From contig JAYUMU010000110.1 in the NCBI GenBank assembly GCA_043762325.1, positions 1-62,453 of the forward strand: a stretch of DNA of 62,453 nt. The letters are read 5' to 3'. Origin of the DNA: JANXSS01 sp025356535. GTDB lineage: Bacteria > Pseudomonadota > Gammaproteobacteria > Burkholderiales > Burkholderiaceae_D. Position numbers and translations under genes: made by a program. A model generated the notes under the pieces. That model worked only from the letters and a program-made list of their open reading frames with translations, was not told the DNA's origin and made no database searches. This document shows positions 8,620-17,408 of this stretch, in pieces (the first letter of the stretch is position 1; every line of letters starts with the position of its first letter).

Positions 8620-10919
8620 ATGATCCTTCAAAAACTGCGCACCTCGCGCCTGATGCGGCTTTCACTGCGCTTTATCCTGCCACTGGCCGTTGCCATCGGC
8701 CTGTTCGCCTATGCGGTCGTGCCAATGGTCAATGCCCTGACCCTGCAGTGGTTCGTCAAGGACCTGGAGATACGCTCGCAGTCGCTGGTCAGCGCAATGC
8801 AGGAACCCTTGTCGGAATACGTGCCGCAGGGCGCGCGCGACCGCATCCTGCAGCTGTTCGACCGCGCCATTCGCGACGAGCGGCTGTATGCGGTCGGTTT
8901 TTGCGACCCGGCCGGCAAGCTCGTCTATGCAACGCTGACCTATCCGAAGGCGCTCGGCTGCCAGCCGCTCACGCGCAAGGGCCGGCGCCCGCAGGCAGTG
9001 GTACGCATGGCCGAAGGGTCGCTGCATATTTCGGAAAGTCCCGTCGAAGGGGAAGCCGGCCGCCTCGGCCGGCTGATCCTGGTACAGGACATGGGATTCG
9101 TCGAGCGGCGCAGCGCCGAATCGCGCAAGTACGTCATCTCGCTGTTTGCCTTGCTGGCGCTGGTGATCTTCCTGATCACGGTGGTGGTGGCGCACCTGAG
9201 CTGGCGTGGCTGGATAAACGCCGTCAAGGGCGTGCTGCGCGGCGAGCGGCCCGGCGCTGCCGTCGAGGTCGGGCAGTCCGACATCCAGCCACTGGTGGGC
9301 GACCTGCATGCAATGCTGCGCGAACTGAACCTGGAGCGGCGCATCCTCGGCGATTCGCCGCAACTCTGGACGCCCGACAGGCTGCGCGCGCTGCTGCATG
9401 ACGAACTGGCAGGCGATGAAGTGCTGGTGGTATAGAACCGGGAACCGTATCTGCATGTGCATACCGATGCCGGCATTGCCGTGCACCGCCCGGCCAGCGG
9501 CCTGGTGACGGCGGTCGAGCCGGTCATGCGGGCCTGTTCGGGCACCTGGACGCGCATGGCAGCGGCTCGGCCGACCGCGAGACGGTCGACCGCCAGGACC
9601 GGGTCGCCGTGCCGCCCGACCAGCCGAGCTATACCCTGCGCCGCATCTGGCTCTCGCGCGAGGAAGAAGCCGGTTACTACTATGGATTTGCCAACGAAGG
9701 CCTGTGGCCGCTGTGTCATATCGCGCACGTGCGGCCGGTCTTTCGCACCACCGACTGGGAATATTACGAAGCCATCAACCGCCGCTTTGCCAACGCCGTG
9801 GTCGCCGAGGCGCGTACCGACGATCCGGTGGTGCTGGTGCAGGATTACCATTTCGCGCTGGTGCCGCGCATGGTGCGCGAAGCCCTGCCGAAAGCCACCA
9901 TCATCACCTTCTGGCACATACCGTGGCCCAATCCCGAGTCCTTCGGCATCTGTCCGTGGCGCGAAGAGATTCTCGAGGGACTCCTGGGCAGCACCATCCT
10001 CGGTTTCCACACGCCCTTCCATTGCAAGAATTTTCTGGAGACCGTCGACCGTTACCTGGAGACGCGCATCGAGCATGAAGCCTCGACCATCTCCTATGGC
10101 GGCGCGCTGACGCAGGTCGAGTCGTATCCGATCTCGATCGCCTGGCCCCAGGCGCCGGCGCCGGGTGCACCGGAAATCGACGAAGCCGACACCGTCGCCG
10201 GCTGCCGGCGCACCATCCGCGAAAGCTGCAACCTGCCGCCGGGGCAACTGCTGGGCATCGGCGTCGACCGGCTCGATTACACCAAGGGCATCATCGAGCG
10301 TTTCGAGGCGGTCGAGCGCATGCTCGAACTCCATCCGGAAATGGCAGGGCGCTTCACACTCGTACAGATCGCCGCGCCGAGCCGCTCTTCGCTCGACGAA
10401 TACCAGTTGCTGGAGACCCGCGTGCGCAATCTGGCCGAACGCATCAACACCCGGCATGCCGGCGCCGGTGGCGCCATGCCGATCCTGCTGAAGATCGAGC
10501 AGCATGGCGCCAGGGAAGTCAACCGCTACTACCGGGCAGCCGACGTCTGCCTGGTCACCAGCCTGCATGACGGCATGAACCTGGTGGCCAAGGAATTCAT
10601 CGCTTCGCGCGACGACGAGCTGGGCGTACTGATCCTGAGCCAGTTCACGGGCGCGGCGCGCGAACTGCATGAAGCGCTGATCGTCAATCCGTATCATGTC
10701 GAACAGAGCGCCGGCGCACTCTACCGGGCCCTGACCATGCCGGCGCTGGAGCAGCGCGAACGCATGCGCAGCATGCGCACCCTGGTGCATGACTACAACG
10801 TGTTCCGCTGGGCCGGACACATGCTGCTCGACGCTGCCCGCCTGCGCCGGCGCGAGCGCGTCATGACGAAGATCCGGTCGCACAGCCGGCCCCGCCTGCG
10901 CCGGGCGGCGAGCGCATGA
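8620..10919 (+). pseudogene. otsA: Trehalose-6-phosphate synthase with membrane sensor N-terminus, disrupted
   Basis: The N-terminal part (8620-9432) encodes 271 residues with two membrane helices (about 12-35 and 170-192) flanking a periplasmic domain. The GT20 glycosyltransferase domain, which would join UDP-glucose and glucose 6-phosphate, begins at VVxNREPYLHVHTDAG. Two lesions separate the parts. TAG at 9433-9435 stands where the family has Ser (SNREP). One base is then missing near 9550, after GTW, so the rest (AHGSGSADRETVD and onward) is in another frame. From about 9552 to 10919 the domain is open and complete, with typical GT20 motifs HDYHF-like QDYHFALVP, FWHIPWPNPE, GVDRLDYTKG and DGMNLVAKEF. 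It overlaps otsB by four bases (ATGA). Loss of function or sequencing error are both possible. Confidence 0.85.
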
Positions 10920-11764
10920 GGCCGCTCTACTCCGCCGAGGGCACGGCGCACCTGGACGCCATCGTGCGCCCGGGCGTGCTGTGCGTCTTCAATTTCGACG
11001 GCACGCTGGCGCCGATCGTGCCGCAGCCGGACGATGCGCGCCTGCCGACGCCGGTGCGCCTGCGCCTGCAGACACTCCAGCAGCATGCGCCGGTTGCGAT
11101 CCTCACCGGGCGCGCCTTGAGCGACATCGGCGCCCGGCTCGATTTCACCGCCGATTTCATGATCGGCAATCATGGCCTGGAAGGGTTGCCGGACTCGGTC
11201 GACCGGCGCAGCGCCTACGAGCAGGTCTGCACGACCTGGCGCAGCGCGGTGCAGGCAGCACTGGCCGACAGCAGTCGCTTCGAGTCGACCCTGCTGCTGG
11301 AAGACAAGCAGATCTCGTTGTCGCTGCATTATCGCCATGCACGCAACCAGGTCGCGGCAAGGCAGCAGCTACTGGCGCTGTTCGACACCCTGTCGCCGGC
11401 GCCGCGCATCATCGCCGGCAAGTGCGTCTTCAATCTGCTGCCGCAAGGCTCGGGCGACAAGGGCACCGCCTTCGAACAGCTCATGACGCTCTCGGGCGCA
11501 ACCGGTGCGATCTATGTCGGCGACGATGTCACCGATGAAGACGTGTTCCGGCTCGCCCGCGACGACCTGCTGTCGGTACGGGTCGGCCAGACCACCGGCT
11601 CGGCCGCGCCATTTTTCCTGCGCCGGCATGCCGACATGCTGCGCCTGCTCGATGACCTGACGGCCCGGCTGAAGGTTTTCCGAACGCCCCACGCCGCCAG
11701 GACGGCCCTGTCGCCTGATACGGCGGCAACGACGGCACGACACGTACACAAGCACCCGACCTAG
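10916..11764 (+). CDS. otsB: Trehalose-phosphatase homologue with altered nucleophile
   Basis: A HAD-family protein of 282 aa that would dephosphorylate trehalose 6-phosphate. Motif II (ILTGR, around 60), the Lys motif (GDKGTAF, around 180) and the acidic motif (GDDVTDED, around 201) are intact. Motif I reads VFNFDGTLAP: residue 26 is Asn (codon AAT), where HAD phosphatases need the Asp nucleophile; Asp28 is present. With this change the enzyme should not form the phospho-aspartate intermediate. The gene overlaps otsA by four bases and is probably translationally coupled to it. The tail past residue 258 is Thr/Ala/His-rich and likely disordered. Confidence 0.85.
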   Translation: MRPLYSAEGTAHLDAIVRPGVLCVFNFDGTLAPIVPQPDDARLPTPVRLRLQTLQQHAPVAILTGRALSDIGARLDFTADFMIGNHGLEGLPDSVDRRSAYEQVCTTWRSAVQAALADSSRFESTLLLEDKQISLSLHYRHARNQVAARQQLLALFDTLSPAPRIIAGKCVFNLLPQGSGDKGTAFEQLMTLSGATGAIYVGDDVTDEDVFRLARDDLLSVRVGQTTGSAAPFFLRRHADMLRLLDDLTARLKVFRTPHAARTALSPDTAATTARHVHKHPT

Positions 11765-11822
11765 GCACGCACGCGCAGTCGCATGCGCAGCTGCACGCAA
11801 AACCGCATCCAAAGGAGCACAC

Positions 11823-13610
11823 ATGAACACACTCGATCTCGGCCTGATCGGCAACTGCCGCACCAGCGCACTGGTTGACCGCGCCGGTGCAATCGTCTGG
11901 TGGTGTTATCCCTATTTCGACAGCGATCCGCTGTGCTGCGCCCTGCTCGAGCCGACCGCCGAAGGCCCGCCTTTCGGCATGATCGACGTGATCTTCGAAG
12001 GCGCCACCTTGGAGTCGCAGCATTACGAGGCAAATTCCGCGATCCTGGTGACCGCCTTTGCCGACGCCAGCGGCAACGCGATCGAAATCGTCGATTTCGC
12101 GCCACGCTTCGAGCTGCACGGCCGCATGTTCTCGCCTTCCATGCTGGTGCGCATCATCCGCTGCAAGGCCGGCCGCCCGCGCATTGCCATCCGGGTACGG
12201 CCGGCGGCGTCCTATGGCGAACGGCGCGCCGTGCCGCGCGCCGGCGCCCATCACGTGTCTTACGCCGGCGCTGCGCAGGCCATGCGGCTGACCACCGATG
12301 CATCGATATCGGCCATCGTCGACGAGCGCTCGTTCTTCCTGCACGATTCGGTGACGCTGCTGATGGGCCCGGATGAAACCGTCGACGGTTCGCCAGCCGA
12401 AATCGGCCGCGCCTTCTACGAAAACACGCGCCGCTTCTGGCAGCGCTGGGCGCGCAACCTGGCAGTGCCCTTCGAATGGCAGGACGTCGTCATCCGTGCG
12501 GCCATCACCCTGAAGCTCAATGCCTTCGAAGACACCGGCGCCATCGTCGCCGCCGTCACGACCTCGATTCCGGAGGCGCAGAACAGCGGGCGCAACTGGG
12601 ACTACCGGCACTGCTGGCTGCGTGACGCCTATTTCGTCGTCAATGCATTGAACCGGCTGGGTGCGACCAGCACCATGGAACAGTATCTCGACTACATTCT
12701 CAACATCATCGCCGACACCCGCGACGCGCCGCTGCAGCCGGTCTACGGCATCCGGCGCGAGGCGCTGCTGGAAGAAACCACGGCGCCGGCGCTGGCCGGT
12801 TACCGCGGCATGGGACCGGTGCGGGTCGGCAACCTGGCGTACCTGCAGATACAGAACGACGTCTTCGGCGCCGCCATTCTGGCCAGCACGCATGCCTTCT
12901 TCGACGAGCGGCTGCAACGCCCTGCCGACCATCGCATCTTCGGCGACCTGGAACGGCTGGGTGAACAGGCCGTGCTGAACTACGACGTGCCGGATGCCGG
13001 CATCTGGGAGTTGCGCGGCGTCAAGCGGGTGCATACGTTTTCCAGCATCATGTGCTGGGCCGCCTGCGACCGGCTCGCAGCGATTGCGCGCCGGCTCGAA
13101 TTGCATGCACGCGCCGACTACTGGACGGCGCAGGCGCAGACCATCCATGGCGTCATCTGCAAACTGGCCTGGCATGCAGGTCTCGGCAGCTTCGTCTCCA
13201 CCTTCGGCGGCGACCGGCTCGACGCCAGCCTGCTGCTGATGGTCGAGCTGCAGTTCCTGCAACCGGACGATCCGCGCTTTGCCGGCACCGTCACGGCCAT
13301 CGAGACGCATTTGCGCCGGGGCGACTTCCTGCTGCGTTACGATGAGGAAGATGATTTCGGTCTGCCGGAGACGGCATTTCTGGTCTGCACGCTCTGGTGG
13401 ATCCAGGCGCTGGCGCAGATGGGCCAGAAGGAACGGGCGCGCGAGTTGTTTACCCAGGTGCTGTCACGCCGCAATCACCTGGGCCTGCTGGCCGAGGACG
13501 TGGCCTCGGAAACCGGCGAACTGTGGGGCAATTTTCCGCAGACGTATAGCATGGTTGGGTTGATTCAATGCGCAATGCGCCTCAGTATCTCGTGGGACGA
13601 TGCTTTTTAA
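11823..13610 (+). CDS. Glycoside hydrolase family 15 protein (glucoamylase/trehalase type)
   Basis: The 595-aa protein has the two-part architecture of bacterial GH15 enzymes: an N-terminal beta-sandwich (about 1-220) and an alpha/alpha toroid. Catalytic-site signatures are NWDYRHCWLRDAYF (about 259-272) and, near the C-terminus, ASETGELWGNFPQTYS, which holds the expected Glu and the family GNFPQ motif. There is no signal peptide, so it acts in the cytosol. A purine-rich AAAGGAG sequence lies 6 bases before ATG 11823. Placed between otsAB and a sugar kinase, it probably hydrolyses trehalose or alpha-glucans to glucose; the precise substrate is inference. Confidence 0.9.
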   Translation: MNTLDLGLIGNCRTSALVDRAGAIVWWCYPYFDSDPLCCALLEPTAEGPPFGMIDVIFEGATLESQHYEANSAILVTAFADASGNAIEIVDFAPRFELHGRMFSPSMLVRIIRCKAGRPRIAIRVRPAASYGERRAVPRAGAHHVSYAGAAQAMRLTTDASISAIVDERSFFLHDSVTLLMGPDETVDGSPAEIGRAFYENTRRFWQRWARNLAVPFEWQDVVIRAAITLKLNAFEDTGAIVAAVTTSIPEAQNSGRNWDYRHCWLRDAYFVVNALNRLGATSTMEQYLDYILNIIADTRDAPLQPVYGIRREALLEETTAPALAGYRGMGPVRVGNLAYLQIQNDVFGAAILASTHAFFDERLQRPADHRIFGDLERLGEQAVLNYDVPDAGIWELRGVKRVHTFSSIMCWAACDRLAAIARRLELHARADYWTAQAQTIHGVICKLAWHAGLGSFVSTFGGDRLDASLLLMVELQFLQPDDPRFAGTVTAIETHLRRGDFLLRYDEEDDFGLPETAFLVCTLWWIQALAQMGQKERARELFTQVLSRRNHLGLLAEDVASETGELWGNFPQTYSMVGLIQCAMRLSISWDDAF

Positions 13611-13616
13611 GGATGA

Positions 13617-14609
13617 ATGATGACGCAACTGATCGGCGCACTCGATATCGGCGGCACCAAGATCGCCGCCAGCGTGGCCGATGCGACGGGTTTTCTGGCG
13701 CGGATGACCGAGGCCACCGTGAAGTCGGGCGCCCCGGATGCGCTCGCCAGGCAATGCATCCGGCTGCTCGACGCGGCGGCTGAAAAAGCCGGCGTCGCGC
13801 CGGCGCTGCTGCAGCGCGTGGGCGTGAGTTCCTGCGGGCCTTTCAGGTTGCATGGCGACGGCATCGCGCTGGTGGCGCCCAATATCTGCGGCGGCCTGTC
13901 CGCCCGCGGCAACCTGCCCAACGACTGGACCGAACTGCCGCTGCAGGGCGTGCTGGCGGCACGCTTTGCGCAGGTCGAGATCCGCAACGACTGTATCGCC
14001 GCCCTGCAGGGCGAGCGCACCTTCGGCGCCGTGATCGATGCACGCGATTGCGTCTATGTCACCTGGAGCACCGGCATCGGCTTCGGCCTGTGCGTCGACG
14101 GCCGCCTGCTTGCTGGCAAGCAGGGCAATGCCGGTCACGCCGGCCACCTCCTGATGGACCCCGCAGGACAGACCCTATGCGGCTGCGGCAGTCGGGGCGA
14201 CCTGGAAAGCCTGATATCGGGAATGAACATCACGCGCGGGCAGGCGCTGGATACGCCGGCGCTGTTTGCTGCGGCAAAGGCCGGCGATGCACAAGCCAGA
14301 AAGCTGGTGACGACTGCCGCAAGCTGGCTCGGTCGCGCCCTCTACGACTTGACGGTGACGCTTGACACCAGCGTATTCGTCATCGGCGGCAGTGTCTGGC
14401 AACATCACGGCGCCTGGCTGGCCCCGATCGTGCGGCATGAACTCGAGAGCCGCTTCCCGGTGCTGACTCACGGCGTGACGATCGTGCCGCCCGGACTCGA
14501 CGCCTTCGTCGCAGACGTCGGCGCGCTATGCCTGGTCATGCCGGCGGAGTGGATCGAACCGTGGCGGGCAAGCCGTCCGTGGCAGAACCTGCATCATTTG
14601 CCGAACTGA
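13617..14609 (+). CDS. ROK-family sugar kinase (glucokinase-like)
   Basis: A 330-aa ROK protein. The ATP-binding motif DIGGTK is at residues 10-15. The ROK zinc motif is recognisable as CGCGSRGD around 188-195, but the third Cys of the usual CxCGxxGCxE is Asp here. The catalytic Asp is in the IRNDCIAA segment. It begins six bases after the GH15 stop, with GGA in the spacer, so the two are co-transcribed. The likely role is phosphorylation of glucose released by the GH15 enzyme. Its 3' end overlaps the convergent gene at 14594 by 16 bases. Confidence 0.85.
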   Translation: MMTQLIGALDIGGTKIAASVADATGFLARMTEATVKSGAPDALARQCIRLLDAAAEKAGVAPALLQRVGVSSCGPFRLHGDGIALVAPNICGGLSARGNLPNDWTELPLQGVLAARFAQVEIRNDCIAALQGERTFGAVIDARDCVYVTWSTGIGFGLCVDGRLLAGKQGNAGHAGHLLMDPAGQTLCGCGSRGDLESLISGMNITRGQALDTPALFAAAKAGDAQARKLVTTAASWLGRALYDLTVTLDTSVFVIGGSVWQHHGAWLAPIVRHELESRFPVLTHGVTIVPPGLDAFVADVGALCLVMPAEWIEPWRASRPWQNLHHLPN

Positions 14610-15139
14610 GTCTTGACGTCGGCAACACAGGCTTTTTGTGGCGCACCTGCAAAGGCGTCGCATTTTTCCAGTGCCACCTTGTAGTCCGCGCTGCGCTTGT
14701 CTTCCTCTGCATCGGCCCGCGCTTCGCTGATCTTGCGATCGGCTTTCGCGTCGGCCAGTGCCGCGACCAGATTGGCCTTGGATTCCTCCAGGCAAACCTC
14801 CTTCGGATTGCCGGTCAGGCTGGCGCAACGAGTTTTTTCGACATCGTAGTCCGCTTCGGCGATTGCCTTGCGAGCCTCGGTGGTCGCCGCCAGCGAATTC
14901 TTGTATTGCGCCTTTGCATTTGCCTCCAGATAGATCCGTGCCGCCCTGGCTTCGGCAATGCAGACGTCTTTCGGATTGCCAGTCAGGACGTCGCAACGTG
15001 GGCGCGTAAGCTTGAAGTCATTGGCCGCCTTTTCGGCAGCCGTGTTGTAGACCAGCCTTGCATTGTCGGGCGCGGCGTGTGCAGCAATGCCGTGGCTGAT
15101 ACAGAACGCCGTCATCATGAGTGCGGCAAATGGTTTCAT
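14594..15139 (-). CDS. Exported protein with three Cys-pair repeats
   Basis: A 181-aa protein with a signal peptide cleaved near residue 23 (HGIAAHA-APD). The mature part holds three copies of a unit of about 50 residues. Each has two Cys separated by about 9 residues, as in CDVLTGNPKDVC, CASLTGNPKEVC and CDAFAGAPQKAC, followed by a Glu/Ala-rich helix. The pattern suggests a helical periplasmic protein with disulfide-closed loops. Start 15139 has a GGAGG ribosome binding site; a longer frame to 15265 lacks one. The function is unknown. The 31143 gene has related Cys pairs. Confidence 0.8.
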   Translation of the reverse strand: MKPFAALMMTAFCISHGIAAHAAPDNARLVYNTAAEKAANDFKLTRPRCDVLTGNPKDVCIAEARAARIYLEANAKAQYKNSLAATTEARKAIAEADYDVEKTRCASLTGNPKEVCLEESKANLVAALADAKADRKISEARADAEEDKRSADYKVALEKCDAFAGAPQKACVADVKTQFGK

Positions 15140-15261
15140 CTTCCCTCCGGTTCGGATTGGCGCGCCCGCAATTCCGGCACGCAGCGCGGTGGACCCGCGC
15201 CAGCACTTCTGCCTGCAGCCCTGCGAGCGTACAGTGGATTGGAAAAACCTTCTGTGCGGCA

Positions 15262-15984
15262 TCAAACATTCGGCGTGGAAATTTTCATGGAAACGCCTGT
15301 GCTGCAGCCTTCCGTAACCGACAGCAAGGCCGCCCGTGCCAGCGCGTCGGCTGCGCCGTTTCTGGCACGGGGAATCCAGACCAGGCGCACTTCTGGAAAT
15401 TGCGCGAGCAATGCCCGTGCCTGCGACCGGTGTGCCAGCAGCGCCGCAACCGGCGGCTGGCGGCCAAGCACATCGTCGATGACGATGCGGCTGTCGCCAT
15501 GCACGATCAGTGCATGCGGTTGCAATGCCAGCGCCTGTTGCAACGCCAGGATCAGGGCCAGGTATTCCGCATCATTGCTGTTGCCCGTACCGCCATGCAC
15601 GCTGCACGCGCAGCGCCGGCCGTCTGGCGCCTGCACCAGCGCACCCAGGCCGAGACGGCCAGGATTGGGCATGGCCGAGCCGTCGAACCAGGCATGCCAG
15701 GCAGCCGGATCGGCGGCTTCGGCCAGGCTCTTTGCCACATGCCGCGCGCGTGCGGCGTTGCGTCGCAGCGCCTGACGCTGCACGTCGTTTTCGCGTGCCC
15801 GCAGGCGCGCGTCGATGAAATCGACAAGCAGCACCGCGCCGGCGACAGCCTGCAGCACCCGTTGCAGGGCAAGCGCCGGCGACAATGCATCGCTGCGCAC
15901 GAGTCGCCGCGCTGCCACGCGCTCACGGTGGGACGACGCGTTTAGCATCGCCTGCCACGCCTGCTGCTGCTCCGGATGGGTCAA
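15262..15984 (-). CDS. RNase H-like (reverse-transcriptase-like RVT_3) protein
   Basis: A 240-aa protein. Residues 1-95 are a basic helical region. The C-terminal 125 residues form an RNase H fold with its acidic residues in place: WFDGSAMPNPG, NDAEYLAL, VHGDSRIVID and NGAADALA. It could act on RNA-DNA hybrids. The annotated start at 15984 is TTG without a good ribosome binding site. In the same frame, plausible protein sequence (QNRIRAAHF) continues upstream to a TAA near 16029 with no ATG, GTG or TTG, so the true start may be non-canonical or damaged. Confidence 0.7.
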   Translation of the reverse strand: MTHPEQQQAWQAMLNASSHRERVAARRLVRSDALSPALALQRVLQAVAGAVLLVDFIDARLRARENDVQRQALRRNAARARHVAKSLAEAADPAAWHAWFDGSAMPNPGRLGLGALVQAPDGRRCACSVHGGTGNSNDAEYLALILALQQALALQPHALIVHGDSRIVIDDVLGRQPPVAALLAHRSQARALLAQFPEVRLVWIPRARNGAADALARAALLSVTEGCSTGVSMKISTPNV

Positions 15985-16071
15985 GAAGTGCGCCGCGCGA
16001 ATGCGATTCTGCTTGCCATAGTATGATTATTTTTTACTGGAAAAAATAACGTCAATCAGGGGCCAGAACCC

Positions 16072-16422
16072 ATGTACCGATTCGCACCGATCCTGCTGCT
16101 TGCCTGCAGTCTTGCCACCCTTGCCGAAGATAGCATGCCGAATCTGGAACTGCGCAAGGCGGAGTGCCCGAAGGTTGCCAAGGCGGCTGGATACGCTTAC
16201 TACGCAAAAAAGGAAGAGGGCCGCATCCTTGCAGTCTCGGATGCAAACCGGGCCACTGGTCTCGCGCCGCTTTACCAGTGGTCGATCGACTACGCGACCA
16301 ACACGGCTACCGGACCGGACGACGCGGTGCATCAGGCAATCGAAAAATGCCTGCGCAATGTCGAACTCGTGAAGGCTGCGACGATGCGTGGCGAAGCGTT
16401 TTCGGTTGAAAACCTGAAATAG
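16072..16422 (+). CDS. Hypothetical exported protein, 116 aa
   Basis: A signal peptide covers about residues 1-18 (FAPILLLACSLATLA). The mature protein is small, with two Cys (around residues 32 and 97) that could pair in the periplasm, and a Tyr-rich segment GYAYYAKKEE. I do not recognise the family. The ribosome binding site is weak (GGGGCC). The nearest upstream region (16020-16060) is AT-rich and probably contains the promoter. Confidence 0.65.
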   Translation: MYRFAPILLLACSLATLAEDSMPNLELRKAECPKVAKAAGYAYYAKKEEGRILAVSDANRATGLAPLYQWSIDYATNTATGPDDAVHQAIEKCLRNVELVKAATMRGEAFSVENLK

Positions 16423-16535
16423 CGCTGCTGCGGTGGGCGCTGCCCGGCCACGCACCGTATCGAACCCGGCGGGCGGCCGGGTTGTACCGAACGCTTCCGG
16501 CGCTGGCGGGTGCAATGCATCCCGCCAGCGCCGCT

Positions 16536-17132
16536 TTAGTTTGCGTTAAGCACGAGACTGACAGCGCCTGCCGCATCTGCCATGCGGGCGCCACCCCCGC
16601 CGTAATTGTTGCGCTGCGCGTCTTGCGAAGCGCGCAGCTTTTCTGCATTCAGCGACATATCGTCATTCATCTGTTCGATCAGATAATGGATCGACTTGTC
16701 GTGGTGAGAATACTCCGGCAGGTTCTTGTCGATGCCATTTTTTTGATAGGCATCTTCATAAATCTTGATTGCCGTGGCGACTTTTTTTTCACCATACTTG
16801 TCGACAAGCTTTGCATGATACTGCTCATACATGCCGGCATACTTCGGGTCGAGGGGCCCGTTGTTATTTACGTCCGGATAACCCTGACCGACGTAATTGC
16901 CGATCTTGTATGCAGAGCCGTCGGTGGGTATTGCCTTGCCGTCGTATGCTGCGCCTGCCAGCTTCGGATCGTTTGCGGCGGTGTCCCCAAGCTTCAGATC
17001 CTTTACTGCTGTCTTGCCAACCATATCGACGCCTTGCGTGATTGCCGCATGATGGTTTTCCGGCGCTTTCTCGACATGACAGGTAGCGACGGCACCGGTA
17101 CAGCCTCCCACGTTTTGTACTTGGCAACCCAT
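16536..17132 (-). CDS. Unknown protein of the PIP-box (type III secretion) regulon, 198 aa
   Basis: The start at 17132 has GAGAGG 7 bases upstream. The product begins MGCQVQNVGGCTG, is Asn/Asp/Gly/Tyr-rich, and has no Sec signal or membrane segment. Residues 87-95 (DVNNNGPLD) resemble an EF-hand calcium loop, although position 12 of the loop is Tyr rather than Glu. A Gly-rich patch (NNYGGGGA) precedes the C-terminus. A perfect PIP box with a -10 lies upstream, so expression is probably controlled by an HrpB/HrpX-type activator. The protein is a candidate type III-secreted, harpin-like or effector protein; this is inference and no homologue is recognised. Confidence 0.7.
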   Translation of the reverse strand: MGCQVQNVGGCTGAVATCHVEKAPENHHAAITQGVDMVGKTAVKDLKLGDTAANDPKLAGAAYDGKAIPTDGSAYKIGNYVGQGYPDVNNNGPLDPKYAGMYEQYHAKLVDKYGEKKVATAIKIYEDAYQKNGIDKNLPEYSHHDKSIHYLIEQMNDDMSLNAEKLRASQDAQRNNYGGGGARMADAAGAVSLVLNAN

Positions 17133-17166
17133 GATCAACCTCTCGTCAATACTTATACAAGGCTTC

Positions 17167-17228
17167 ATCATAGGTAGCGCCGGAGGGCCCTGCCGCCTGT
17201 CCAGCGAAAAAGTACTTTCTATTACGAA
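17167..17228 (-). promoter_or_regulatory. PIP-box promoter (TTCGT-N15-TTCGC, -10 TATGAT)
   Basis: Read on the minus strand, TTCGT (17224-17228) and TTCGC (17204-17208) are separated by exactly 15 bases, the consensus TTCGB-N15-TTCGB of plant-inducible promoters. TATGAT (17167-17172), fitting YANNNT, follows after 31 bases, inside the usual 30-32 range. It lies 35 bases before the start of the 16536-17132 gene. Confidence 0.85.
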
Positions 17229-17355
17229 TTGGTCATCACTTGTACACCTGAGTGCCGTAAAGATATTTTTAGGTGGGAATGAAAAGGGGGAGTGGCGCCT
17301 TCGATTGCGATGCCGGCCCGCGGCGCGGTGCAATCCTCATGCGACGCAGGATACC

Positions 17356-17384
17356 GCCCGGCGGGCATTATGCCGCTGCCGGGC
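17356..17384. terminator. Strong hairpin downstream of 17409 gene
   Basis: GCCCGGC and GCCGGGC form an outer stem, with GGCAT/ATGCC as an inner stem. It lies 25 bases past the stop of the minus-strand gene at 17409. There is no T run, so termination is only probable. Confidence 0.4.
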
Positions 17385-17408
17385 TGCACGGCCTGGGCAA
17401 CCTGGACG

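Noticed and set aside
11529..13310. 593-codon minus-strand ORF
   Set aside because: Antisense to the GH15 gene, which carries clear catalytic motifs.
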